Assembly (NCBI GenBank): GCA_039795755.1
Contig: JBDKLF010000054.1
Span: 1 to 30,136 of the forward strand
From: JANNXY01 sp039795755
Lineage (GTDB): Bacteria > Patescibacteriota > Minisyncoccia > Phycocordibacterales > CAIZIN01
Direction: 5' to 3'
DNA: 30,136 nucleotides
Below, piece after piece: positions 1-6,465 of this stretch (the stretch's first letter is position 1; the number at the start of each line of letters is the position of its first letter). Both the position numbers and the translations under genes were made by a program. The notes below the pieces were generated by a model that had not been told where the DNA came from, did not search any database, and was given only the letters and a program-made list of their open reading frames with translations.

Positions 1-1162
1 CGAGAATACCATCAGCTCCAATTACCCAGCCAGCTTTTGCTAACTGAGCAATAATTTCTTCAGTGCTCAATTGAGAAGTGTTGAGTGTGCTTGTTCCTGT
101 GATTGATTCAAATGGGGGAATAGGACTATCAATTTCTGTTCCGTAACCTGCAAATATATTTTGTACAAGAAGTTTACGATCAACTGCTTGTGAAAGTGCT
201 GTTCGCAATTCTTTGTGTGCAAGTACGGGTGCATTATTTTGATTAAGAAATACACCAAAGATTCGATTGAGTGGTGAGGCGAGAATAGTAAGATTGTTCT
301 CTGAAGAAAGTGTGGTTGCTGCATCCTCGCTAATACCTGCTGCTGCAGTAATGTCACCAGATTGTAATGCGGTCAGACGTGCTTTTTCGTTTGGATAGAA
401 ATGAGCAACGAAAGTAGAAATATGTGGCTTACCAAGTGCAAAGTCGCTGAATGCTTTGAGTTTCATTGAAGTAGGAAGACCACTTTCATTAAGTACAACT
501 GATGAGAATTTGTAAGGACCAGATCCAATAGGACGAGTATTGAGTGTGCTAAAGCTCATTTCTTCTGCACTTACTCCAGACCACAAATGCTTCGGAACAA
601 TACCAACGGTGGTATTAGCAAGGAATCCTCCATACGGCTGGCGAATAGTGAATTGAATTTCCTTTGGACTCACCACGACAACCTGTACTCCTTCCCATAA
701 TGCTCGCTTCGGGCTTTTGAATTCAGGATCTTGTGCAACTGCAATGGTATAAGCAACGTCATCTGCGGTTACTTCTGTTCCATCATGAAATGTTGCATCT
801 TCACGAATCTTGAAATCATATGTCTTGCCGTCTTCGCTTATCGTATAGCTTTCTGCAAGGTCGGGAATCAGTGTTCCTTCAGCAGTTGCTCGCATAAGTC
901 CAGAGTAGACTAGTGATACGAGGTCTTTGTCAGTATCGGTAATTGCAAAGAGAGGATGAATTGATCGTGGTGCTCCAACGAATCCTTCAATATGCGTTCC
1001 GCCATCTTGAGGAACTTCTACCATGAATGATTCATTCACTTTGTAGGTAATAGCAAGAATTGAAATTCCCGCCAAAATTAGTGCAACAAAAAAGACCAAA
1101 CTCTCAGTAAGAGTGAATGCATCCAAGATGCGGAGAAATGTAGCTTTTATTGATTTGTACAT
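1..1162 (-). CDS. ABC transporter substrate-binding protein, family 5 (peptide type), C-terminus cut by window edge
   Basis: The frame is open from an ATG at 1162 to the left edge, giving 387 residues of a protein that is usually 500-600 aa. It begins with a short basic cytoplasmic tail, then one hydrophobic helix (about residues 18-38), so the protein is probably anchored outside the membrane by its N-terminus rather than as a lipoprotein, as no lipobox Cys is seen. After the anchor come features typical of OppA/DppA-like binding proteins: GAPRSIHPLFA, LVYSGLMR, LIPDLAESYTISEDGKTYDF, and FHDGTEVTADDV near residues 60-140. The family captures oligopeptides or similar solutes for an ABC permease, but the permease genes are not in view. 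It lies 30 nt downstream of secG on the same strand, and no convincing separate promoter was seen, so co-transcription with secG is likely. The ligand cannot be told from sequence. Confidence 0.9.
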   Translation of the reverse strand, partial: MYKSIKATFLRILDAFTLTESLVFFVALILAGISILAITYKVNESFMVEVPQDGGTHIEGFVGAPRSIHPLFAITDTDKDLVSLVYSGLMRATAEGTLIPDLAESYTISEDGKTYDFKIREDATFHDGTEVTADDVAYTIAVAQDPEFKSPKRALWEGVQVVVVSPKEIQFTIRQPYGGFLANTTVGIVPKHLWSGVSAEEMSFSTLNTRPIGSGPYKFSSVVLNESGLPTSMKLKAFSDFALGKPHISTFVAHFYPNEKARLTALQSGDITAAAGISEDAATTLSSENNLTILASPLNRIFGVFLNQNNAPVLAHKELRTALSQAVDRKLLVQNIFAGYGTEIDSPIPPFESITGTSTLNTSQLSTEEIIAQLAKAGWVIGADGIL

Positions 1163-1192
1163 AAGAATAGAAAAACCACACTCACGCTACGA

Positions 1193-1426
1193 TTAGTAGA
1201 TGAATGAAATGATTGAAGTGATGACGAACAGTATCGCTGCGATGATGGTAGCATTGAAAACAAGCTTTTCGAGACCTCGTCGTGTGTGTTCAATAGATCC
1301 AAAGCCATCTCCACCTCCGAAGGCTCCACCAGCACCTGATGAATTTGCTTGCAAAAGAATACCGACAGTCATAAGGACGGCCAGAACAATCTGTATATAA
1401 GGGAGTGCACCAATTACGATACTCAT
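1193..1426 (-). CDS. secG: Protein translocase subunit SecG
   Basis: A 77-aa membrane protein with two hydrophobic helices (about residues 8-26 and 56-76) separated by a loop rich in Gly and Ser. The loop contains LLQANSSGAGGAFGGGDGFG, which matches the SecG pattern of a Gln-containing first helix end followed by a glycine-rich stretch and a conserved small basic segment (HTRRGLEK). SecG binds SecYE and assists protein export through the plasma membrane. Length is normal for the family. The start ATG at 1426 sits 7 nt after a good -10 sequence, which supports it. The gene precedes the anchored binding protein, itself a likely Sec substrate. Confidence 0.92.
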   Translation of the reverse strand: MSIVIGALPYIQIVLAVLMTVGILLQANSSGAGGAFGGGDGFGSIEHTRRGLEKLVFNATIIAAILFVITSIISFIY

Positions 1427-1433
1427 ACAAGTG

Positions 1434-1462
1434 ATATTAGCCTAAAGGGGGTAAAAAGTCAA
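1434..1462 (-). promoter_or_regulatory. Promoter of secG
   Basis: On the minus strand, TTGACT (1462-1457) is followed after 17 nt by TAATAT (1439-1434). The -10 ends 7 nt before the secG ATG, so the transcript should start at or next to the start codon. Confidence 0.75.
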
Positions 1463-1484
1463 AAAACCTAATTGAGGTAAATTA

Positions 1485-1514
1485 TTGACGGCATGGGTGT
1501 ATATGTACTATAAG
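1485..1514 (+). promoter_or_regulatory. Promoter of the 154-aa hypothetical gene and its leader
   Basis: TTGACG (1485-1490) and TATAAG (1509-1514) are separated by 18 nt. Transcription should begin near 1521, leaving a leader of about 170 nt before the ATG at 1694. This is one of two long leaders in the window. Confidence 0.6.
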
Positions 1515-1526
1515 ATATGGAATATT

Positions 1527-1619
1527 ATGCTCTTTAACACAAATGAGCAACAGGGAAATTGCTATAGCTACGAGATGCTAACAAATAGTTGGCGTCTGTT
1601 AGCTATGGCGATAAGGTAG
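1527..1619 (+). CDS. Candidate 30-aa leader ORF upstream of the hypothetical gene
   Basis: An ATG 12 nt after the -10 at 1509-1514 opens a 30-codon frame beginning MLFNTNEQQGNCYSYEM and ending WRLLAMAIR, with a TAG stop at 1617-1619. Its closeness to the predicted transcription start matches the leaderless arrangement of most genes here, which is the only support for translation. It could be a regulatory leader peptide, a small protein, or chance within a structured RNA. No family is recognised. Confidence 0.35.
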   Translation: MLFNTNEQQGNCYSYEMLTNSWRLLAMAIR

Positions 1620-1672
1620 CCCAGCTAGCATTCAAAAAATAAATAACCAGACATGTTCAAAGTAACATGTCT
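1528..1672 (+). promoter_or_regulatory. Structured 5' leader RNA
   Basis: Several pairings can be drawn by eye. TGCTC (1528-1532) pairs with GAGCA (1545-1549). GCTAACA (1577-1583) pairs with TGTTAGC (1597-1603). An outer helix pairs GCTA (1561-1564) and GCTAC (1567-1571) with TAGC (1626-1629) and GTAGC (1616-1620). A 9-bp hairpin follows at 1649-1672. The whole resembles a multibranched cis-regulatory RNA just upstream of a Shine-Dalgarno site. No known riboswitch class is recognised, and the fold has not been computed. Confidence 0.45.
1649..1672. repeat. Perfect 9-bp inverted repeat before the ribosome binding site
   Basis: AGACATGTT (1649-1657) and AACATGTCT (1664-1672) are exact reverse complements around a 6-nt spacer. 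It could be a protein-binding operator or an RNA hairpin just upstream of the AGGAG at 1678. It also contains an alternative ATG at 1667, which makes that start unlikely. Confidence 0.7.
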
Positions 1673-1677
1673 ATAAC

Positions 1678-1682
1678 AGGAG
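1678..1682 (+). promoter_or_regulatory. Shine-Dalgarno sequence that sets the start at 1694
   Basis: AGGAG lies 11 nt before the ATG at 1694. Clear Shine-Dalgarno sites are otherwise missing in this window, so this one stands out and favours 1694 over the in-frame ATG at 1667. Confidence 0.6.
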
Positions 1683-1693
1683 AAGTTAAGTAT

Positions 1694-2155
1694 ATGTGTG
1701 AATTCATTGATCTCGATGAAAGTCCTGTATTACCTGATCGTGGTTGGACGGTCGTTGAGCATAGAAAAGGCGGTCGGTTCGAGTGGAATCCATCAAGGAT
1801 TGGGTTTTATGTGTCGAAGAGGCAAATCTTTGAAGGGGAGGATACTCGCTCGGTGGATGGTAATGGTCTCCGTGAAGAACTGCTGCATGTTCCCGTGTTC
1901 AACGCGAACCTGCTGAGTCATTTGCTGAAGCACCCACATCTTATTCCTGAAGAATGGAAGTTTTGTGATTCCAAGCATGAGGGTGAAAGTTGCCCCAGAC
2001 GTATTTGCTTCTGGGGAACAATTTACCAGTCTCCTGCTGGTAGTCAGTATGTCCTCTGTCTTGTCTGGGATATGGGTGAATGGCGACAGAACCTCGAATG
2101 GCTCGTTCCTGGTTTTCAGCCACAGCAGTGTGCTGCGTATGATCTGAACCAATGA
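1694..2155 (+). CDS. Hypothetical protein, 154 aa, of a type common in Parcubacteria-like genomes
   Basis: A soluble protein without signal peptide or membrane helix. It is rich in Trp and aromatic residues, and contains VPVFNANLLSHLLKHPHLIPEEWK in its middle and FWGTIYQSPAGSQYVLCLVW toward the C-terminus. From memory, proteins with this LNANLLDYLL...LIPEEWK...FWGTIYR layout recur as uncharacterised proteins in Parcubacteria, so I treat it as a lineage-typical family of unknown function. The unit is autonomous, with its own promoter, long structured leader, Shine-Dalgarno site and strong terminator. It differs from its neighbours in having the only TGA stop among the main genes, a true Shine-Dalgarno site, and Arg codons such as CGG and AGG that are rare around it. 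The in-frame ATG at 1667 would add nine residues, but it lies inside the hairpin. Confidence 0.8.
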   Translation: MCEFIDLDESPVLPDRGWTVVEHRKGGRFEWNPSRIGFYVSKRQIFEGEDTRSVDGNGLREELLHVPVFNANLLSHLLKHPHLIPEEWKFCDSKHEGESCPRRICFWGTIYQSPAGSQYVLCLVWDMGEWRQNLEWLVPGFQPQQCAAYDLNQ

Positions 2156-2205
2156 TTCGGTTACTATGGTCTCATTTGACCTGGTGACAAGAATCTTTTT
2201 ATTTT
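2154..2205 (+). terminator. Strong intrinsic terminator after the 154-aa gene
   Basis: A segmented stem forms from GATTC/GAATC (2154-2158, 2191-2195), GTTAC/GTGAC (2160-2164, 2184-2188, one G-U) and GGTC/GACC (2168-2171, 2178-2181), followed by TTTTTATTTT (2196-2205). The first base of the stem lies within the TGA stop codon. Confidence 0.8.
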
Positions 2206-2218
2206 GCGGGAATTATAT

Positions 2219-2247
2219 TTGCCAAAAATTCAATAGTAGGTTAGTAT
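2219..2247 (+). promoter_or_regulatory. Promoter of rpmF
   Basis: TTGCCA (2219-2224), a 17-nt spacer and TAGTAT (2242-2247). The -10 ends 9 nt before the ATG at 2257, and the alternative GTG at 2248 would lie upstream of the predicted transcription start. Confidence 0.65.
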
Positions 2248-2256
2248 GTGAAAACT

Positions 2257-2469
2257 ATGGTAAACCACATGAGACATACGCGGGCACATACCGCGAATCG
2301 ACGAAGTCATCACGCTTTGAGTAAGCAAGGAGTTTCACTCTGTAAAGAGTGTGGACATCCGAAGCGACCACACACTATTTGCCCACACTGTGGAACTTAC
2401 AAGGGGAAGAAGATGGTAGATGTGAACAAGGTAGCAACTAAGAAAGCTAAGAAGACAAAGTCGAAATAA
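2257..2469 (+). CDS. rpmF: 50S ribosomal protein bL32
   Basis: A 70-aa basic protein. After MVNHMRHTRAHTANRRSHHA, which corresponds to the Arg/His-rich N-terminal part of bL32, comes a four-Cys zinc ribbon (CKEC, then CPHC 13 residues later) and the GTYKGK segment typical of the family. The tail is lysine-rich. bL32 is a component of the large ribosomal subunit near the peptidyl transferase region. The ATG at 2257 is chosen because it fits the family N-terminus and lies 9 nt after the -10. A GTG at 2248 would add three residues. It is monocistronic by appearance, between two predicted promoters. Confidence 0.93.
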   Translation: MVNHMRHTRAHTANRRSHHALSKQGVSLCKECGHPKRPHTICPHCGTYKGKKMVDVNKVATKKAKKTKSK

Positions 2470-2481
2470 TACTCACTCAAG

Positions 2482-2506
2482 AACACCTTTGCACAGCAGA
2501 GGTGTT
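2482..2506 (+). terminator. Possible weak terminator hairpin after rpmF
   Basis: AACACCT (2482-2488) pairs perfectly with AGGTGTT (2500-2506) around an 11-nt loop. The following sequence has only a poor T-run, and the hairpin's 3' arm overlaps the -35 of the next promoter, so termination may be partial. Confidence 0.4.
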
Positions 2507-2533
2507 GCTTGTATATAAGCTCCTTGATAAGAT
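2505..2533 (+). promoter_or_regulatory. Promoter of nusB-NUDIX
   Basis: TTGCTT (2505-2510) and an extended -10, TGATAAGAT (2525-2533), have a 17-nt spacing. The predicted leader is about 12 nt and has no Shine-Dalgarno sequence. Confidence 0.6.
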
Positions 2534-2551
2534 AGATACAAATATAACGAT

Positions 2552-3463
2552 ATGGCAAACAGGCACCTTTCACGATCAGTTGTACTCCAAACACTCTTTG
2601 AGTGTGACTTTATGCACCTTGGTCATGATAGTGCCTTAGAATCTCTCGATCGTAATACAAAAGAATTCGCCCCTGAAATGGCAGATGTGCCCTTTATGAA
2701 AGGCATTTTCCAGGGAACACTGGATAAGCAAGCTGACCTCGACAAGATTATTACCAAGGCTGCTCCTGAATGGCCTTTGGAAAAAATTTCAAACGTTGAT
2801 CGTAATGTGCTTCGATTGGGACTCTATGAGCTTTTATTTGCACCACGCAACGAAGTACCACCAAAGGTTGCTATTAATGAAGCGATTGAACTTGCTAAGA
2901 CATTCGGAGGAGAGAATTCAGGAAAGTTTGTAAACGGAGTGTTGGGAGCGGTATACAAAGAAATCGGTGAACCAGGTAAGGCTGATGTCTCAAAAAAGAA
3001 AAAGATTGAAGATATTCCTTATGAGCAAATGCCGATTCAACATCTCGTTGGTGCGATTGTGTATGCATTCTATTGTGATGACGTCTACGTAGCACTCGTT
3101 CATGATGTATTTGGTCATTGGACACTTGCAAAAGGCAAAGTGAAGCCAGAAGAAGCGATTCTCGATGCAGTAGTACGAAAAGTAAAAGAAGAAATCGGTC
3201 TCGATGTAGAAGTTCAAGATGAACTCGGAAATAATGAATACATTGCTTCAGATCCAGAGCTCGGTAAGCTTCGTAAGCAAGTAAATTATTTCCTTACACA
3301 ATCTGAATACAAAGAATTAACACTTGAGAAGAAGGGAGGTCTCGATGATGCTAAATGGTTCAAGCTTTCTGAAATAGTTGACTTGAACCTATATAATGAT
3401 ATTGTGCCCATGTTTACCAAGGCGGTGAATATCCTCCTTGCAAAGAAACAGCCTACAAAATAG
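2552..3463 (+). CDS. nusB: NusB antitermination factor fused to a NUDIX domain
   Basis: A 303-aa protein with two domains. Residues 1-142 are NusB-like: LSRSVVLQTLFECDF at the start, ISNVDRNVLRLGLYEL in the middle, and PPKVAINEAIELAKTFGGE then FVNGVLGAVYKE at the end of the helical bundle. NusB binds the boxA RNA with NusE (S10) and promotes antitermination on rRNA operons. A short KKKK linker follows, and residues 158-300 form a NUDIX hydrolase fold. Its Nudix box spans residues 195-217: G195, E201, R209, E213, E214 and G216 are present, but the first Glu of REUxEE is Lys (K210). Nudix enzymes cleave nucleoside diphosphates linked to another group, and the Lys change makes catalysis doubtful. 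NusB alone is normally about 140 aa. The rnc gene starts 16 nt downstream. Confidence 0.9.
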   Translation: MANRHLSRSVVLQTLFECDFMHLGHDSALESLDRNTKEFAPEMADVPFMKGIFQGTLDKQADLDKIITKAAPEWPLEKISNVDRNVLRLGLYELLFAPRNEVPPKVAINEAIELAKTFGGENSGKFVNGVLGAVYKEIGEPGKADVSKKKKIEDIPYEQMPIQHLVGAIVYAFYCDDVYVALVHDVFGHWTLAKGKVKPEEAILDAVVRKVKEEIGLDVEVQDELGNNEYIASDPELGKLRKQVNYFLTQSEYKELTLEKKGGLDDAKWFKLSEIVDLNLYNDIVPMFTKAVNILLAKKQPTK

Positions 3464-3479
3464 GCACTATTTAACTCAC

Positions 3480-4172
3480 GTGAAAGAATTTCATATATTT
3501 GAAGAAAAAATCAATATTCGATTCAATAATCCTGACCTTTTGGAGCAGGCTTTTGTTCATAGATCATACTTGAATGAGAACAAAGAAGTGAAGCGTGAGC
3601 ACAATGAGCGTCTTGAATTTCTTGGTGATGCAGTACTCGAACTCGTGGTTACACATTTTTTATATGAAAAGTTTCCACAGAAGCCTGAAGGTGAATTAAC
3701 TGCCTTCCGTTCAGCGTTGGTGAATGCGGTGACATTGTCACAAGTTGCTTCGAAGCTTGAGGTAAATGAATACTTGCTCCTTTCAAAAGGTGAAGCAAAG
3801 GATACTGGTCGTGCACGATCATATATTCTCGCTGATGCACTCGAGGCGCTTATTGGAGCAATTTACCTTGATCAAGGATATGATGCTGCCAAGCGATTCA
3901 TCTATGCACATATCACTACACTCCTTGATGAGATTATGGCAAAGGAATTATGGATTGATGCAAAGAGTAAATTCCAAGAAATTGCTCAGGACGAAGTAGG
4001 AATTACTCCGTCGTATAAAGTAGTAAAAGAAACAGGTCCTGATCACGACAAGCATTTCACTGTTGCGGTATGTCTCGGTGCCAAAGAGGTAGCTGAAGGA
4101 ACTGGAAAGAGTAAGCAAGAAGCAGAACAAGAAGCTGCTCGTCAGGCACTCAATCAAGAGAAGTGGAAATAA
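3480..4172 (+). CDS. rnc: Ribonuclease III
   Basis: A 230-aa protein with the full RNase III layout. The N-terminal nuclease domain carries the signature NERLEFLGDAVLE (residues 42-54), whose acidic residues bind catalytic magnesium, and a second acidic site in DALEALIGAIYLD. A C-terminal double-stranded RNA-binding domain occupies about residues 155-228, including KSKQEAEQEAARQAL. It cuts double-stranded RNA during rRNA and mRNA processing. The GTG at 3480 is taken as the start because it gives the usual short N-terminus before the FEEKINIRF segment. A TTG at 3438 would overlap nusB and add 14 atypical residues. With a gap of 16 nt and no Shine-Dalgarno, it is probably translated from the nusB transcript, which pairs two RNA-processing functions. 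Confidence 0.92.
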   Translation: MKEFHIFEEKINIRFNNPDLLEQAFVHRSYLNENKEVKREHNERLEFLGDAVLELVVTHFLYEKFPQKPEGELTAFRSALVNAVTLSQVASKLEVNEYLLLSKGEAKDTGRARSYILADALEALIGAIYLDQGYDAAKRFIYAHITTLLDEIMAKELWIDAKSKFQEIAQDEVGITPSYKVVKETGPDHDKHFTVAVCLGAKEVAEGTGKSKQEAEQEAARQALNQEKWK

Positions 4173-4180
4173 AATATTTG

Positions 4181-4189
4181 TGCTAAAAT
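4181..4189 (+). promoter_or_regulatory. Extended -10 promoter of smc
   Basis: TGCTAAAAT ends 7 nt before the smc ATG. No clear -35 was seen, as is usual for extended -10 promoters. Confidence 0.6.
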
Positions 4190-4196
4190 ATTTCTA

Positions 4197-6464
4197 ATGT
4201 ATCTCAAATCGCTAGAAATCAATGGATTCAAGTCTTTTGCAAAGAAAGGCTTACTTGAGTTTACGTCTCCCATATCTGCGATCGTAGGCCCAAATGGATC
4301 TGGTAAGTCCAACGTAGCTGAGTCATTCAGATTTGTACTCGGAGAGCAGTCAATTAAATCGATGCGAGGAAAGAAAGGTGAAGATCTTATCTTTAACGGT
4401 TCTGATGCTGCAGGGAGATTGAATCGAGCGTCAGTGAAATTGGTGTTCGATAATAATCGCCGAATGCTTCCTATTGATTTCGATGAAGTGATGATTGAAC
4501 GACAAGTGGCACGAGATGGAGTAAATGACTACTTCATCAACGGTTCTCCTGTGAGACTCAAAGATATTCAAGAATTATTGTCACATGCACATATAGGAGC
4601 ATCAGGACATCATATCATTTCACAAGGTGAAGCTGATCGAATTCTTTCTTCAAATCTCAAAGAGCGCCGAAGTATGATCGAAGATGCATTGGGACTCAAA
4701 GTATTTCAATATAAGAAAATCGAAAGTCAGAAGAAACTAGAAAAGACCGAAGAGAATATGAAGCAAGTAGAATCATTACGACGTGAGCTTGCTCCACATT
4801 TGAAGTTCTTGAAGAAGCAGGTGGAGAAAATCGAAAAGGCAGTTCAGCTCAAAGAAGAATTACGTACTAAGTTCAAGGAATATCTCAAGCGTGAAGATGA
4901 ATATATCAAAGCCACCAAGACACGGCTGGATACTGAGCTCCTTGCTCCAAAGGCAGAACTTGCAACATTACATACTAAGCTCGAAGCAATTCGTGCGCAG
5001 CTTGCCGCAGCAGGTGCGGAGAATGAGCATAAAGTTGCATTGATTGAAGCAGAATCAAAGATTCAAAAAGCTCGTGGAGAGAAGCAGCAATTGCTTCATG
5101 CAATGGGACGACTCGAAGGAGAAATTGCTTCTATTCGAAGAATGGTTGAGCGCGAAGAACGAAAGGCTCATGAGGCAGACGATACTACTGTGTACCTGCG
5201 TGACGTGGAAGGAATTCTTACTAATGTTGAAGCCACATTGCAGGCAGCGCGTCTCACTGGATTGTTCGATGAATTAGTAAAAGCATGTGATGCAGTCAGT
5301 GGTTCACTCAAGGAATTTATTCAATCTCGCAAAGCAACAGGATCAGTGAGTACTACTGATCATTATGTAGAAGATATTACTAAACTCGATGTAGAAAATA
5401 CTGCACTCAAGGAAAAGTTCGCTGTTGCAGAACAGGCAGAGCAATCATTGGTAGAAGAAATCAAACAGCTCAATCAACGTATTGAAGAATCAAGTAAGGG
5501 AAGTCGCGAAGCTGAACGTGAAATGTACAGTGTGATGTCACGACAAGGAGAAGTGCAGTCACAGATTGCAAAGCTTGAGTCAAAGAAGTATGAGATCTCA
5601 CTTGAAGAAACTGATTTCAAGCGTGAGCTTGGTGAAGCTTGTATGCTTATTGATCGTGATATGGCAACCTATGAATCAGTAGTAATTACTGACCTTGATG
5701 TGCATGAAGATCGAAGTAAGCAACATGAACGACGTCGTGAAGTAGAAAAGATGAAAATCAGATTGGAAGAATTGGGCGGTGGATCATCTGATGAGGTGAT
5801 GAAAGAATTCCGTGAGACAGAAGAGCGAGATGTGTTCCTTGCTCGTGAAATTCTCGATTTACAAGCATCAGGTGAAGCATTGCAAAAGCTTATTAAAGAG
5901 CTTGAAGAAAAAATTGATATTGAATTCAAGAGTGGCATTACCAAGATCAATACTGAATTCCAGAAGTATTTTGAATTACTCTTTGGAGGTGGTAAGGCTG
6001 CACTCAAGGTTGTTCGTGAAGAAAAGCGAAAGAAGAAGGACACTGACCTCGATCTCGATGGTGAGATGGATACTACAGATAGTACTGACGATGAAGAAGG
6101 GTTGCTTGCTCCAGAAGGAATCGATATCAGCGTAGACCTTCCAAAGAAAAAAGTGAAAGCACTCATGATGCTCTCAGGGGGCGAGCGAGCGCTTACTTCT
6201 ATTGCATTACTCTTTGCAATGTCTCAAGTGAACCCACCGCCATTTATCATTCTTGATGAAACAGATGCAGCACTCGATGAAGCAAATTCACGCAAATATG
6301 GTGACATGATCGAGAATCTTGCAAAGTATTCTCAGCTTATTGTGATTACTCACAATCGAGAAACGATGTCTCGTGCAGGAGTACTCTATGGAGTGACTAT
6401 GATGCAAGGTGCTTCGAAGCTCCTCTCAATCAAGCTTGATGAAGCAGTACGAGTAGCGAAGTAG
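4197..6464 (+). CDS. smc: Short SMC chromosome-condensation ATPase without a recognisable hinge
   Basis: A 755-aa SMC protein, where bacterial SMC is usually 1100-1200 aa. The N-terminal head has FKSFAKK, the Walker A loop GPNGSGKSN (residues 31-39) and a Q-loop region (HIISQGEADRIL). Two heptad-rich coiled-coil arms follow (about 165-328 and 394-590). The C-terminal head has the ABC signature LSGGE (659-663) and Walker B with D-loop, FIILDETDAALDEAN (from 683). Between the arms lies only about 65 residues (329-393), too short for the normal hinge of about 150 residues, and its glycine motifs are not visible. The C-head also has a charged low-complexity insert (about 605-640). SMC organises and segregates chromosomes with ScpA/ScpB, which are not in view. 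The gene ends 1 nt from rnr, facing it. Confidence 0.9.
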   Translation: MYLKSLEINGFKSFAKKGLLEFTSPISAIVGPNGSGKSNVAESFRFVLGEQSIKSMRGKKGEDLIFNGSDAAGRLNRASVKLVFDNNRRMLPIDFDEVMIERQVARDGVNDYFINGSPVRLKDIQELLSHAHIGASGHHIISQGEADRILSSNLKERRSMIEDALGLKVFQYKKIESQKKLEKTEENMKQVESLRRELAPHLKFLKKQVEKIEKAVQLKEELRTKFKEYLKREDEYIKATKTRLDTELLAPKAELATLHTKLEAIRAQLAAAGAENEHKVALIEAESKIQKARGEKQQLLHAMGRLEGEIASIRRMVEREERKAHEADDTTVYLRDVEGILTNVEATLQAARLTGLFDELVKACDAVSGSLKEFIQSRKATGSVSTTDHYVEDITKLDVENTALKEKFAVAEQAEQSLVEEIKQLNQRIEESSKGSREAEREMYSVMSRQGEVQSQIAKLESKKYEISLEETDFKRELGEACMLIDRDMATYESVVITDLDVHEDRSKQHERRREVEKMKIRLEELGGGSSDEVMKEFRETEERDVFLAREILDLQASGEALQKLIKELEEKIDIEFKSGITKINTEFQKYFELLFGGGKAALKVVREEKRKKKDTDLDLDGEMDTTDSTDDEEGLLAPEGIDISVDLPKKKVKALMMLSGGERALTSIALLFAMSQVNPPPFIILDETDAALDEANSRKYGDMIENLAKYSQLIVITHNRETMSRAGVLYGVTMMQGASKLLSIKLDEAVRVAK

Positions 6465-6465
6465 T

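Noticed and set aside
1770..1790. tRNA T-arm-like sequence GGTTCGAGTGGAATCC
   Set aside because: It is inside the coding frame of the 154-aa gene and has no matching acceptor, D or anticodon arms around it.
3438..3479. TTG start for rnc, 14 codons upstream
   Set aside because: It would overlap nusB and add residues not seen in RNase III; the GTG at 3480 fits better.
5669..6166. A 165-codon minus-strand frame inside smc
   Set aside because: It is a Ser-rich mirror of the Glu/Lys-rich coiled coil of smc, which is clearly the real gene.
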